The notes under the pieces were generated by a model. The model made no database searches, was not told where the DNA came from, and saw only the letters and a list, made by a program, of their open reading frames with translations. From Rhizobium sp. 007 (GTDB taxonomy: Bacteria; Pseudomonadota; Alphaproteobacteria; Rhizobiales; Rhizobiaceae), in the NCBI RefSeq assembly GCF_015353075.1, contig NZ_CP064187.1, forward strand, positions 1,922,001 to 1,986,000: a stretch of 64,000 bases of DNA, given 5' to 3'. Position numbers and translations under genes: made by a program. Shown piece by piece: positions 34,181 to 43,217 of the stretch (the stretch's first letter is position 1; every line of letters begins with the position of its first letter).

Positions 34181-35086
34181 ATGTTGAAGAAAGCACTCTT
34201 TGCCGCGACAGCGCTTTTAGCGCTTGCCGGCGCTGCCGCAGCCGAAGACCTCAAGGAATTCCGTGTCGGCATTCTCGGCGGCGAAAACGAGGCTGATCGC
34301 CTGCGCAATTTCCAGTGCCTGTCGGAAAAGCTTCCCGCTGCGATCGGTGTCGAGAAGGTCTCCTTCTTCCCGGCAGCCGACTATGACGGCGTCGTCCAGG
34401 GCCTGCTCGGCGGCACGCTGGACTACGCAGAACTTGGCGCCTCCGCCTATGCCAAGGTCTATCTCGCCAATTCCAAGGCCGTCGAACCGATCCTGACGAC
34501 CGTGCAGACCGACGGCGCAACCGGCTATTACTCGGTCATGGTCGCCCGCAAGGACAGCGGCATCAAGAAGCTCGAAGACATGAAGGGCAAGAAGCTCGGC
34601 TTTGCCGATCCTGACTCGACTTCCGGCTACCTTGTTCCCCTCGTCACGCTGCCGGAAGCCATTGGCGCTCCGGTCAAGGAATACTTCTCTTCCACCGGCT
34701 TTGGCGGCGGCCACGAGAACCTCGTCTTGGAAGTCGTAAAGGGCAACTTCGACGCGGGCACCACCTGGGCGTCGGGCGTGGGCGAGTTCAAGGATGGCTA
34801 CAGCTCCGGTAACCTTCGCAAGATGGTCGACAAGGGCATCCTGAACATGGACGACCTCGTCGAACTCTGGAAGTCGCCGCTCATCCCGAACGGCCCGGTC
34901 GTCATCCGCTCCTCGCTGAACGACGACATGAAGACCAAGTTCAAGGCATTCATGCTCGGCCTGCCGAAGTCGGACCCGGCCTGCTTCGCTGCCATCCAGG
35001 GCGGCGACTTCAAGGGCTACACCGAGGTCAACGTCGACTTCTACAAGCCGATCATTGACGTCCGCAAGGCAGCCATTGGCGGCTGA
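34181..35086 (+). CDS. phnD: Phosphonate/phosphate-binding protein PhnD
   Basis: A 301-residue periplasmic binding protein with a signal peptide (residues 1-21, cleavage near A-A-A-E-D). The PhnD family pattern F-R-V-G-I-L-G-G-E-N-E, the Y-A-E-L-G stretch and the D-P-D-S-T-S-G-Y-L-V-P ligand segment are present. A CAGGAGAGA ribosome-binding site precedes the ATG. It lies 87 bp after phnC and is followed by a strong hairpin. Confidence 0.94.
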   Translation: MLKKALFAATALLALAGAAAAEDLKEFRVGILGGENEADRLRNFQCLSEKLPAAIGVEKVSFFPAADYDGVVQGLLGGTLDYAELGASAYAKVYLANSKAVEPILTTVQTDGATGYYSVMVARKDSGIKKLEDMKGKKLGFADPDSTSGYLVPLVTLPEAIGAPVKEYFSSTGFGGGHENLVLEVVKGNFDAGTTWASGVGEFKDGYSSGNLRKMVDKGILNMDDLVELWKSPLIPNGPVVIRSSLNDDMKTKFKAFMLGLPKSDPACFAAIQGGDFKGYTEVNVDFYKPIIDVRKAAIGG

Positions 35087-35100
35087 TACCGTTTCCTCCC

Positions 35101-35132
35101 GCAAAGCCGCCGGATCCCTCCGGCGGCTTTGC
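35101..35132 (+). terminator. Hairpin between phnD and phnE1
   Basis: A perfect 14-bp stem with a 4-nt loop (arms 35101-35114 and 35119-35132), starting 15 nt after the phnD stop. There is no clear T-run after it, so it may protect the phnCD message or attenuate read-through to phnE. The pstS-pstC hairpin is placed in the same way. Confidence 0.65.
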
Positions 35133-35158
35133 CATATCCCACGTTCGACAGGCTGAAG

Positions 35159-36121
35159 ATGAGCGACACTGCGCTGCGCCACCCCCCGAGTGAAACTGCA
35201 AGCATGATCGAGCGGCACTGGCATGAGCTTGCCTCCCGGCGCCGCGGCCAGACGTTGCTTGCCCTGTTTCTCGTCGTCGTCTTCACCGCGGGTTCGGTGT
35301 GGTTCGCCAATGAGACCAACGCGGGCAAATTTTGGGACCGCCTCCGCTATCTGGCGGACTTCGTGGGGGACCTCGTGCCGCGCGACGCGTGGGAGCCGGT
35401 GCGTGCCCTGCTCGATCTCCCCTCCCCCTATTACGACGGGAGCCAGAAGTACGACTACCCCGAGGGCCGGTTCTACGTCACGCAGACCCTCTACGTTCCG
35501 GAATATGTCGAAAAGATCGTCGAGACGGTGAATATCGCCATCTTCTCCACAGGCGTCGGCTTCTGCCTGGGATTCGTGCTCTGCTTCTCCGCAGCGAAGA
35601 ACATGACGCCGAATCCTTATGTCAGGGGCGCCGTACGCCGCTTCATGGAAATTCTTCGAGCGTTTCCCGAGGTCGTCATCGCAGGCTTCTGTCTGGCAAT
35701 TCTGTCGCTGGGGCCGGTCCCTGCGATCATCGCACTATCCGTCCACACCACCGGAGCGCTCGGAAAGATGTTCTTCGAGGTGGTGGAGAACGCCGACATG
35801 CGCCCCGACGAAGGCCTGCGGGCCGTCGGCGCGACCTGGCTCGAACGGGTCTGGTTCGCAATGGTGCCGCAGGTCATGCCCAACTTCGTGAGCTATTTCC
35901 TCCTGAGGCTTGAGATCAACGTGCGGGCGTCCACGATCATCGGTGCGGTCGGCGGCGGCGGCATCGGCGAGCTTCTCAGGCTCTCGATCGGACAGGGTCA
36001 TCCGGCCAAGACTCTTGCGATCGTATTCCTGCTTTTCTGCACCATCATTGCCGTCGACCAGTTCTCCGCATGGCTGCGTAAAAGGCTGGTCGGCGAGCAG
36101 TCGTTCCGCGCCGTGGTATGA
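35159..36121 (+). CDS. phnE: Phosphonate ABC transporter permease PhnE1
   Basis: A 320-residue inner-membrane permease. One N-terminal helix (about 29-48) and a periplasmic segment with Y-D-Y-P-E-G-R-F are followed by the MetI-like core with E-G-L-R-A-V-G-A-T-W near 220-229. The C-terminal V-G-G-G-G-I-G-E-L-L stretch is typical of PhnE. The ATG at 35159 is chosen; a TTG ten codons earlier lies inside the hairpin. It is 10 bp ahead of phnE2. Confidence 0.92.
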   Translation: MSDTALRHPPSETASMIERHWHELASRRRGQTLLALFLVVVFTAGSVWFANETNAGKFWDRLRYLADFVGDLVPRDAWEPVRALLDLPSPYYDGSQKYDYPEGRFYVTQTLYVPEYVEKIVETVNIAIFSTGVGFCLGFVLCFSAAKNMTPNPYVRGAVRRFMEILRAFPEVVIAGFCLAILSLGPVPAIIALSVHTTGALGKMFFEVVENADMRPDEGLRAVGATWLERVWFAMVPQVMPNFVSYFLLRLEINVRASTIIGAVGGGGIGELLRLSIGQGHPAKTLAIVFLLFCTIIAVDQFSAWLRKRLVGEQSFRAVV

Positions 36122-36131
36122 GGTTGCATCG

Positions 36132-37661
36132 ATGAACACGCTTTCGCCCGTCCAAAAGGCCGACATCGCCGCGCGCCACCCGCAGCTCTTCGACACCACC
36201 TCGCTGCGCCGCTACCGCGCTCCTCTTCTCGTCATTCTCGCAGCCGCCTATGTCGCGTTCTCGTTCTGGTTCTTCGCGTTCGGAAAGGTCTTCTCTCAGG
36301 CCGACTACTCGATCGCCGGCACCTACCTTGCCGACTGGATCTCCTTCGAGGTTCGTCCCGAGATCGACATGGCAGCCGACGGGACCATGAAGATTTCCTA
36401 TTCCCGGTTCGATCCGCTCGGCGAACATCCGAACCCCGACTGGGTGCAGACCGAAAAATCCGTCGTCACCCATCAGACCGGCACAGCCACACCGACGGCC
36501 AGCCCGTCCGAGCCACAGACAAAGCCGAAAAGCAGCATATTGCTGATGGCTCCCGGTGCGGCCATGGGATCGTCCGCACCTAAAGGGTCCGGCTCGCCCG
36601 CGCAGCACCCGGTGGCGACCGCTCCGGCAATCGTCACCGAGGAGGTTGTCACACGGGCGCGGATCGCCATGAGCAGCAGTTCCTCGATAGAAATGACTGC
36701 CAATAAGGCGGTGTTGACGAGAGGCGGAGAAACGGTCGTCGTGCCGATGGGCAGGCCGGACATCCGCATTGGAGCTCCCCTTCCGGACTGGGCGTCGCAG
36801 AGGCGGCCGGGCGAGAAGATCATAGCCAGCTTCGGATTCGCGGGCTGGGCGGAAGTCACGACCAACGACGTCAAGGTCCACAAGCGGTTTCTCGGGTGGG
36901 TGAATTTCCTGTTCGACACGCGGTCTCCCTTCTTCGGGAAGCCATATTCCGAGGTTGCAAGCCTCATCCTCAGCGGTCCACGCATCGACCCGGAGCGAAG
37001 CAACCTCGCTCTCGCCTGGGACAACATCCTCTACAACAGCGAATGGCAGCACCTCGACGTCTGGACGAAGCTCCTGCAGACCATCGTGATGGCGTTCGTG
37101 GGCACCCTGTTCGCCTCGCTCGTCGCTTTCCCCCTGGCATTCGTGGCGGCACGCAACATCACCCGCAACCGCCCTACGAACCAGGTGACGAAAAGGTTCT
37201 TCGATTTCCTTCGCTCCGTCGACATGCTGATCTGGGCGCTTTTCTTCACACGCGGCTTCGGGCCTGGGCCTCTGGCCGGCATCTCGGCGATCTTCTTCAC
37301 GGATACCGGGACGCTGGGCAAACTGTATTCGGAATCGCTCGAGAACATCGACGAGAAGCAGCGGGAAGGCGTCCGCTCCGTCGGAGCGTCGCCGATTGCG
37401 GTGCAGCGGTTCGGCGTCCTGCCGCAGGTGCTTCCTGTCTTCGCGTCCCAGGCCCTCTACTTCTGGGAGTCCAACACGCGCTCCGCGACGATCATCGGCG
37501 CCGTCGGCGCGGGAGGAATCGGCCTCAAACTCTGGGAGGCGATGCGCACCAACCAGGACTGGGAGAACGTCGGCTACATGGTGCTCCTCATTCTGATTGT
37601 CGTGTTTGCCTTCGACGCCGTCTCGAATGCGATCCGGTCACGTCTGATGGGACGCCGCTGA
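36132..37661 (+). CDS. phnE: Phosphonate ABC transporter permease PhnE2, enlarged
   Basis: A 509-residue permease paired with PhnE1. After the first helix (about 31-51) there is a soluble periplasmic part reaching to about 310. It includes a low-complexity Thr/Pro/Ser/Ala stretch at about 115-170 (T-G-T-A-T-P-T-A-S-P). The MetI-like core follows, with E-G-V-R-S-V-G-A-S-P-I near 410-420 and V-G-A-G-G-I-G-L near 457-464. The tandem PhnE arrangement is normal in rhizobia; the size of the periplasmic part is at the high end and the low-complexity insert looks unusual. Confidence 0.9.
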   Translation: MNTLSPVQKADIAARHPQLFDTTSLRRYRAPLLVILAAAYVAFSFWFFAFGKVFSQADYSIAGTYLADWISFEVRPEIDMAADGTMKISYSRFDPLGEHPNPDWVQTEKSVVTHQTGTATPTASPSEPQTKPKSSILLMAPGAAMGSSAPKGSGSPAQHPVATAPAIVTEEVVTRARIAMSSSSSIEMTANKAVLTRGGETVVVPMGRPDIRIGAPLPDWASQRRPGEKIIASFGFAGWAEVTTNDVKVHKRFLGWVNFLFDTRSPFFGKPYSEVASLILSGPRIDPERSNLALAWDNILYNSEWQHLDVWTKLLQTIVMAFVGTLFASLVAFPLAFVAARNITRNRPTNQVTKRFFDFLRSVDMLIWALFFTRGFGPGPLAGISAIFFTDTGTLGKLYSESLENIDEKQREGVRSVGASPIAVQRFGVLPQVLPVFASQALYFWESNTRSATIIGAVGAGGIGLKLWEAMRTNQDWENVGYMVLLILIVVFAFDAVSNAIRSRLMGRR

Positions 37662-38200
37662 ACGCTTGGCAGCAGGCGTTTGGTTCTTGTGTCAGCTCAC
37701 TGAATTACTATCTATGATGAGTGCTCCTACGAAGACTTATCGAGGTTTATTTTTCCTCGACTGCGTCTTTTGCTCATCGTTCAAGATGAGCTTCCTGAGT
37801 CAACAAACTGCATTTGGCAGACAAAAGAATTCGCCTCGTTTTGCCCACTTGCCGGCGGAAGTTGATAATGATTCAGCTAACTGATTGAAATACTTAAGCC
37901 TGGAACAAATATTGATCGAAGCCGCCCGTCACTTTCATCTATTGCGACAAGCCTCTTTTCCCAGTTTCGTCCCTAAGCGTACCGAGGACCGTCGCAGGCG
38001 AATCCGCCTTCGGCGCACTCTGCGATTAGCCGCATGATGAGAAGATCGAACTTCGCGTGCAACTCTCATTATCCGGGTCCTGGGCATTCAGCGTGTCTCC
38101 TGGTGAGCAGGCAACACACGACGCGAGGTTCGTTTCATTGTGAGGGAACATTCCCCATAGCATCTCAGTTTAGCGGCATGAAATTCAAGAGGATGATGCC
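37662..38200. other. Long intergenic region at the left edge of the accessory part
   Basis: About 540 bp with clearly lower GC than the phn operon (notably 37680-37920). Short reading frames lack ribosome-binding sites and protein-like composition. The right end carries an EcfG-like promoter. It may mark the left border of inserted DNA, but no repeat or integrase was seen. Confidence 0.5.
38145..38170 (+). promoter_or_regulatory. EcfG (RpoE2)-type general stress promoter
   Basis: GGAAC at 38145-38149, 17 nt, then AGTT at 38167-38170. This matches the alphaproteobacterial stress sigma consensus GGAAC-N16/17-CGTT except for one base. It is 30 nt before the ATG of the following gene. Confidence 0.55.
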
Positions 38201-38602
38201 ATGGCTACCCATTTAGACGAGCGCGGCAACCGGGTCGCGTCAGAGGACAAGGATAAGGATAAGGATGTCGTGGAATCGCCGGTCGAAGCACGACAAGGGT
38301 TTCTGGGCCGTCCGGTCTTGATGGTCCTGGTCGGGGGCCTGTTTCTGGCGATGATCGCTTGGGGCATCTCGGAAATGTTTGGCGAGGCGGTTGACAACGA
38401 TGCGGCGACCGACGTCAACCAATCGACCACGACGGAGCCGAATGCCGTTGTCACTCCTACCGACCAAAAGGTGATCGACAATACCCCTCCGGCCGGTGAG
38501 AAGATGCAAACCGCGCCGACGGATCGCGATCCGACTGCTGGATCCGGTACGGGCGGAGATTCTCAGTCTGTCGCGCCAGCAGGCACCGAGAAAACACAAT
38601 AA
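38201..38602 (+). CDS. Single-span membrane protein, hypothetical
   Basis: 133 residues. A charged N-terminus with a Lys-Asp repeat (D-K-D-K-D-K-D at 17-23) is followed by one membrane helix at about 41-62 and a Thr/Pro/Asp-rich C-terminal tail that is probably disordered and periplasmic. AAGAGGATG precedes the ATG. An EcfG-like promoter lies just upstream and a 58-residue gene follows, so a stress role is likely but unproven. Confidence 0.7.
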   Translation: MATHLDERGNRVASEDKDKDKDVVESPVEARQGFLGRPVLMVLVGGLFLAMIAWGISEMFGEAVDNDAATDVNQSTTTEPNAVVTPTDQKVIDNTPPAGEKMQTAPTDRDPTAGSGTGGDSQSVAPAGTEKTQ

Positions 38603-38623
38603 CCTCCGACGAAAAGAAGACAC

Positions 38624-38800
38624 ATGACAAAGCGCGAACTCATCGATAGCGGCACCGACAAACGCTACGTCCGGCGCGACGAAGACGTCCGGCTCAAGGA
38701 ATCAGTGGACGTCGGAAAATCTCTGGCAACCGACCGCCGCACGAAGGCCAAGACAATGGCAAAAACGGGCGAAGGTGACAAAGGCGATCACGAGCGCTGA
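38624..38800 (+). CDS. Small basic hypothetical protein (58 aa)
   Basis: A 58-residue, highly charged, helix-prone protein (M-T-K-R-E-L-I-D-S-G-T-D-K-R-Y-V-R-R-D-E...). I recall similar short proteins in rhizobial stress loci, without a known function. It follows the membrane protein gene by 21 bp with GAAAAGAAG upstream, so both are probably one transcript. Confidence 0.62.
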   Translation: MTKRELIDSGTDKRYVRRDEDVRLKESVDVGKSLATDRRTKAKTMAKTGEGDKGDHER

Positions 38801-39034
38801 TGAAGATCACTTTGTCTTGCATTGTCATGAATTCGCTTCGGAAAGGCGATTTCGCTCATTTCGGCCCTCGCGAGCCGCAGCCATTGTTTGACGCTTTTCG
38901 CCCCAGATTCTTAGCCGCCCCCGCAATTGTTTGTGAGGGAGGGTCAGGTTATTATAGAGCAATGCCGTGTCGTATGCTAAGTGCGTGGATAGCTGTGAAC
39001 GGCATAGGAAAACCACACGACAGGACGATATAGC

Positions 39035-39415
39035 TTGAGACATCCAGGCGATGATAATTTTGCCAATCGTCGCAAAGCGGCGAACGAAGCCAAGCAGCAC
39101 CTGCTTGACAAACTCAAGGCCGCGCCCAAGGCCGACGACCCTGAGATGGTCGCCAGGCGAGCCGAACGACGGGCCACAGCCGAGGCGCGTGAACTACGAC
39201 GTGCCGAGCGCGTGAAGTCAAAACAGGAAGAAGCGGAACGCAACCTTGCCGCCGCAGCCGCCCTGGCTGACGCAGCCAATGCTGAGGCGCGGGCGAAAGC
39301 CGAGGAGCGCGAAACGCAAGAAAGAGAGCGAATTGCCAGAGTGATCTCAGACGAGGCAGATCGGAAGGCTGAGCGGGACCGCCGCTACGCAGCCCGCAAG
39401 GCGCGGCGCGTCTAA
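39035..39415 (+). CDS. Charged coiled-coil hypothetical protein (DUF6481-like)
   Basis: A 126-residue, Arg/Glu/Ala-rich protein that should form a long helix or coiled coil from about residue 20 to the end. The N-terminal part (D-D-N-F-A-N-R-R-K-A-A-N-E-A-K) fits small alphaproteobacterial proteins of the DUF6481 type, from memory. No ATG fits; the TTG at 39035 has AGGA about 9 nt upstream and gives the expected N-terminus. A 234-bp gap separates it from the 58-residue gene. Confidence 0.6.
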   Translation: MRHPGDDNFANRRKAANEAKQHLLDKLKAAPKADDPEMVARRAERRATAEARELRRAERVKSKQEEAERNLAAAAALADAANAEARAKAEERETQERERIARVISDEADRKAERDRRYAARKARRV

Positions 39416-39446
39416 AAGACAAGGCAGGTCTGGTTGATCAAAGTCC

Positions 39447-39620
39447 TCAGACTATGAGGACGATCAGCTTTCGGTCGAACAGGCAGACGATGGATCGTGG
39501 TCGTTGGTTCGGTGGCAGCTTGTCAGCGAGGATGGCGATGAAGACCAGGTTGTCGATCCCCAACACGATTTCGAGAGCGATCAAGGTCGCAAGACCAGCC
39601 CAAGCCTCTGGATCAGACAT
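39447..39620 (-). pseudogene. TerC-family membrane protein, N-terminal fragment
   Basis: About 57 codons keep the start of a TerC-family integral membrane protein ([22 protein letters not shown]). After that the frame loses similarity and stops. The rest of the gene (normally 230 residues or more) is absent. It is joined in frame to a transposase fragment, which indicates an insertion-sequence-linked deletion. Confidence 0.78.
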
Positions 39621-39665
39621 GTCGACAGAGCCGCATACCGCGAAATGCATAGAGCGTGAAGACAG

Positions 39666-39995
39666 ATCGTTGTAATCGCTGCGCCAACTAGAAAACGCCG
39701 ACCGAACATGAGCCAGTGACGAGAAAAGCGTTTCATTCAATAGCTCATCTCGCAACCGTACATTGAAGCTCTCGATGAAGGCGTTCTGGATTGGCTTGCC
39801 AGGCGCGATGTAATCCCAACCCACCTTGGTTCAATCCGTCCATTGAAGGATCACGTTGCTGGTGAATTCGCTGCCATTGTCACTGACGATCATCTTGGAT
39901 TTTCCGCGTTCCTCGATGATCCGATCCAGCTCACGAGCAACACGCAGGGCGGAGAGCGAGGTATCGGCCACGAGACCCAGGCATTCTCTGGTAAA
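39666..39995 (-). mobile_element. IS3-family transposase (OrfB) remnant
   Basis: About 110 codons of an IS3/IS407-type DDE transposase. R-E-C-L-G-L-V-A-D-T-S-L, then the second catalytic Asp in I-V-S-D-N-G-S-E-F-T and the Glu region in [16 protein letters not shown] are clear. An in-frame TGA at 39831-39833, probably from CGA, interrupts it. The N-terminal part with the first Asp and the C-terminal end are missing. No terminal inverted repeats are visible. It is a dead copy. Confidence 0.85.
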
Positions 39996-40231
39996 AGAAA
40001 ACTTCCTTCTGGAAGCAAGAAAAAGTTCCCCTGATACCACTATATGTGACGAACTCGGTTTAAAGAGAATCATCCAAGCCACTGATTTGCAACAACACGG
40101 TCAGCTTATAGCGGATCTCATCCGTCAGCACCCGTAGAACGACCGTGACTATCGTTGGGTTGTTCCGTTGTCGCGGAAGCGGGTCACCAATTCGCGATGC
40201 TCAAGTTAGGCAGGGCAGCAAGGCGGCCGGA
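39996..40231. other. Remnant DNA beside the IS scar
   Basis: About 235 bp that continue the decayed zone left of the AraC regulator gene. No gene, inverted repeat or ribosome-binding site can be supported. Confidence 0.4.
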
Positions 40232-41281
40232 CTAGGCGACACCACGAAGGGCCTGGCAGAGTGTGAGCGGGCCTCCATGCCGAAGATTCTTCTCTCGTTG
40301 AACATGAAAGACATCCCGGAACCAACCGACCTCCCGCGCCTCTTTTGGCGTCATTCCAAACTCGTGTCTGAAGGCCCGGCTATATGCGGACGGATCGTCA
40401 AAACCCCATTCCTCCGCGATATGAAATATAGCCCGAACGTCATTGCTATTGGTGATTCCTGCACGCGTCCTGACCAGACGCTCATGCCGGATATAGGCCG
40501 CAACACCACCCAGCGGCTCGAATAATCGATATAACCGGGAGCGCGAGACACCTAGCTCGCTGCAGATCGTCTCGGCAGTGAGCGAGTGGTCGGCAAGTCT
40601 CGTGTTTATCAAACGCTTGGCGCGTTCCAGAACCACCGCCCCGATTGGTGTGTGAGCGTCTACGACCCGATCTTGCGAGGGAGCTAGACACGCGATGATA
40701 AGGTTCCTCGTGGCCTCGACCACGTATGGCACCTCTGCCACGGTGAGGTCGGCCAACGATCGAGCCAGAAGCACAAGGTAGTCGGCGAGGAGATGGCCGA
40801 ACGCTCCCTCCATCTTCCTATGGAGCAGGCTCTCGAGCGTGGACGTCGCGACAAACCCATCTGACGGAAGAAAGACCGACAATGCGCCCTCATCTTCCAC
40901 CATAACCTCGAACGGTTTGGCCAGGCATCGAAGATGGGGCAAGGTCTGCCCTCCAGAGGCGCGCTCCAGGGCCTGGACCGGCAAGCACAAATACCAGTTA
41001 TCCAATGCCGCCTTCTTCACGTGCCGCCATTCGTGGGCGTAGCCTTTTCCTGGCAGGACAGTGGAAACAACCAGCATCGAACCGAGTATCCAGACCTTCA
41101 GTCGGGCGGGAAAGGAACCGTCCGCGCTCTTGCAGAATGTCAGATCAGCGACGCCAACGTGAGCACTCCTGAATATCTCGAATTGGTTGTCCCTGGGAAA
41201 CGATTGGGTACTCAGATCTATCGAGCAAGGGAATTTGTAATCAATCGCTCGCTCGGTACCCGTCTCTGGCATGTTGTCCAT
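40232..41281 (-). CDS. AraC family transcriptional regulator
   Basis: A 349-residue regulator. The N-terminal half (to about 230) is an AraC-type binding/ligand domain. The C-terminal about 100 residues hold two helix-turn-helix units (A-E-T-I-C-S-E-L-G-V-S-R-S-R-L-Y-R and the I-A-E-E-W-G-F-D-D-P-S-A-Y-S-R-A-F region). The ATG at 41279-41281 follows GAAGG by 7 nt. It is divergent from the AbgT-M20-SLC13 genes across a 339-bp control region, and is the likely local regulator. Confidence 0.88.
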   Translation of the reverse strand: MDNMPETGTERAIDYKFPCSIDLSTQSFPRDNQFEIFRSAHVGVADLTFCKSADGSFPARLKVWILGSMLVVSTVLPGKGYAHEWRHVKKAALDNWYLCLPVQALERASGGQTLPHLRCLAKPFEVMVEDEGALSVFLPSDGFVATSTLESLLHRKMEGAFGHLLADYLVLLARSLADLTVAEVPYVVEATRNLIIACLAPSQDRVVDAHTPIGAVVLERAKRLINTRLADHSLTAETICSELGVSRSRLYRLFEPLGGVAAYIRHERLVRTRAGITNSNDVRAIFHIAEEWGFDDPSAYSRAFRHEFGMTPKEAREVGWFRDVFHVQREKNLRHGGPLTLCQALRGVA

Positions 41282-41620
41282 GACAATACCTTCGCCGATG
41301 TCCACGAAAGATTTTTCATTTCAAACCTGAGCAGTAGTATCATTTTTTACAACAAACCACAACCGCTACGGAGGTATTTGGAGATCGTGATATCGCGCTA
41401 CAGCTGCATTTCGCGCCGCACGGCGCTGTTTTCTACTTCGCGCTTCTTGTGGCGGCAGCCTCGCCCCACTGCGGGATCTTTTCGGGACACCCTGCTCAGG
41501 TTGTGGATTCTGCGCTCACGACTCTGCGGCTGCTCCAACTAAGATGGGTTGTAGTTCGTCCGCGTCGGCGATGTCGGCGTTGCGCCTCGCGCTGCGGGGC
41601 TAAGGGGTAGGAGATCACCC
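41282..41620. other. Divergent control region, AraC regulator / AbgT transporter
   Basis: 339 bp without a gene. It should hold promoters and operator for both directions. No direct repeats that would mark an AraC operator stood out on reading. Confidence 0.5.
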
Positions 41621-43171
41621 ATGTCCACGGCGGGAGCGGCTCCAAAAACCGTTATGCAGAGATTCCTCGATGGGGTCGAAAAGGTGGGCAACATGGTCCC
41701 CCACCCCGTCATAATCTTTCTCATCCTCATCGCCATAGTGATTGGACTGTCGGCCCTTCTGGGTACATTCGGTGCCTCGATAACCTTTGAGCGGATCAAT
41801 CCGGAAAGCCATGAGATCGAAGCCGCTACGACTTCGATCAGGAGCCTGCTGAACACCGACGGCATCCGCTTCATGTACGAGTCGCTCATCCCGAATTTCA
41901 TGAGCTTCACCGCGGTCGGGCTGATGATAGCCGCGATGGTTGGCGCTGGCGTCGCCGAGGAATCCGGGCTTGTGACGGCGTTGATTCGGAAACTGGTGAT
42001 TGTATCCCCGCGCTGGGCGCTGACCTACATCCTTGCTTTCGTGGGCATCATCGCCAGCGTTGCGGCGGACGCTGGCTATCTCGTCCTTATTCCTCTCGCG
42101 GGCATCGCATATCTCGCTGTCGGGCGTCACCCCCTTGCAGGTCTCGCCTTGGGCTTTGCCGCCGTCGCCGGGGCATTCACCGTGAACATGCTGATCAAGC
42201 CGCTCGACGCGGTTCTTGTCGAGTTCACCAATGACGCCGCCCATCTTGTCGACGCGACCAGGTCGATCGGGTTGGCCTCCAATGTCTGGTTCTCTGTCGC
42301 ATCAGTTCTGTTCCTGACCGTAGTGATTGCCTTCATTTCGGACCGCATGATCGAACCGAGGCTCGGCCCTTACACCCCTGACCGACCGGTGGACGGTGAG
42401 CGCACCGGCGAAGGAGCGGTGCTTTCTGAATCGGAATCACGGGGGCTGCGGTTCGCGTTGTTCGGACTGATTGGCCTCGTGATCGTGTTCTGCCTCCTGA
42501 CGCTGCCCAGCGGCGCACCGCTACGGAACGCCGAGACGGGCGAACTGATCGGCAACTCGCCTTTCATGAACGGCCTAATCGCGCTGATCATGCTGATCTT
42601 CCTTGTCTCCGGCTGGTGCTACGGAATCGGAGCCGGCACTCTTCGGACTCTCACCGAGGTGATCACGGCGATCGAGAAATCCGTCAGGAATCTAGGAGGC
42701 ACGATCTTCCTATTCTTCGTGCTGAGCCAGTTCGTCGCCTATTTCACGTATACTAACATGGGCACCGTCATGGCCCTGAGCCTCTCCGGAGCGCTGCAGG
42801 CCGCCAGTATCGGAGCACTGCCCTTGCTCCTCGGATTTATCATCGTCGTCGCGATCATAGATCTCCTGCTGACGGGTGCGATCGCCAAATGGGCGATATT
42901 CGCACCAGTCTTTGTTCCCCTTCTGATGAAGCTCGGAGTAGAGCCGGAGGCGGTCCTAGCTGCCTATCGTGTTGGGGATTCTCCGATGAACGCCATCACT
43001 CCGCTGAACGCGTACTTCGCGTTGGTCGTAGGTTTCGCCCAGAAGTACGACAAGTCGGCTGGCGTCGGGACCATTGTATCCCTGATGCTGCCTTACGTGG
43101 CTTGGATGTTCGTGTCGTGGACCTTGCTATTCGCGGCTTGGAAGATGGTGGGACTACCCTGGGGGCTATGA
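41621..43171 (+). CDS. AbgT family transporter
   Basis: A 516-residue polytopic membrane protein of the AbgT family (E. coli AbgT imports p-aminobenzoyl-glutamate; other members export sulfonamides). An N-terminal amphipathic start (M-Q-R-F-L-D-G-V-E-K-V-G-N) leads into P-H-P-V-I-I-F. The family hairpin regions include A-D-A-G-Y-L-V-L-I-P-L near 150-160 and the G-D-S-P-M-N-A-I-T-P-L-N motif near 455-466. A strong TAGGAGA ribosome-binding site precedes the ATG. It lies 46 bp before an M20 peptidase gene. Confidence 0.92.
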   Translation: MSTAGAAPKTVMQRFLDGVEKVGNMVPHPVIIFLILIAIVIGLSALLGTFGASITFERINPESHEIEAATTSIRSLLNTDGIRFMYESLIPNFMSFTAVGLMIAAMVGAGVAEESGLVTALIRKLVIVSPRWALTYILAFVGIIASVAADAGYLVLIPLAGIAYLAVGRHPLAGLALGFAAVAGAFTVNMLIKPLDAVLVEFTNDAAHLVDATRSIGLASNVWFSVASVLFLTVVIAFISDRMIEPRLGPYTPDRPVDGERTGEGAVLSESESRGLRFALFGLIGLVIVFCLLTLPSGAPLRNAETGELIGNSPFMNGLIALIMLIFLVSGWCYGIGAGTLRTLTEVITAIEKSVRNLGGTIFLFFVLSQFVAYFTYTNMGTVMALSLSGALQAASIGALPLLLGFIIVVAIIDLLLTGAIAKWAIFAPVFVPLLMKLGVEPEAVLAAYRVGDSPMNAITPLNAYFALVVGFAQKYDKSAGVGTIVSLMLPYVAWMFVSWTLLFAAWKMVGLPWGL

Positions 43172-43217
43172 GAGCTGCTTGAGCGCCAGAATCTAATCGC
43201 ATCAAAGGATGGACACG

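Noticed and set aside
38800-39033. 77-codon frame starting at the stop of the 58-residue gene
   Set aside because: TGATG overlap looked like coupling, but composition is not protein-like and it ends beside the TTG start of the next gene.
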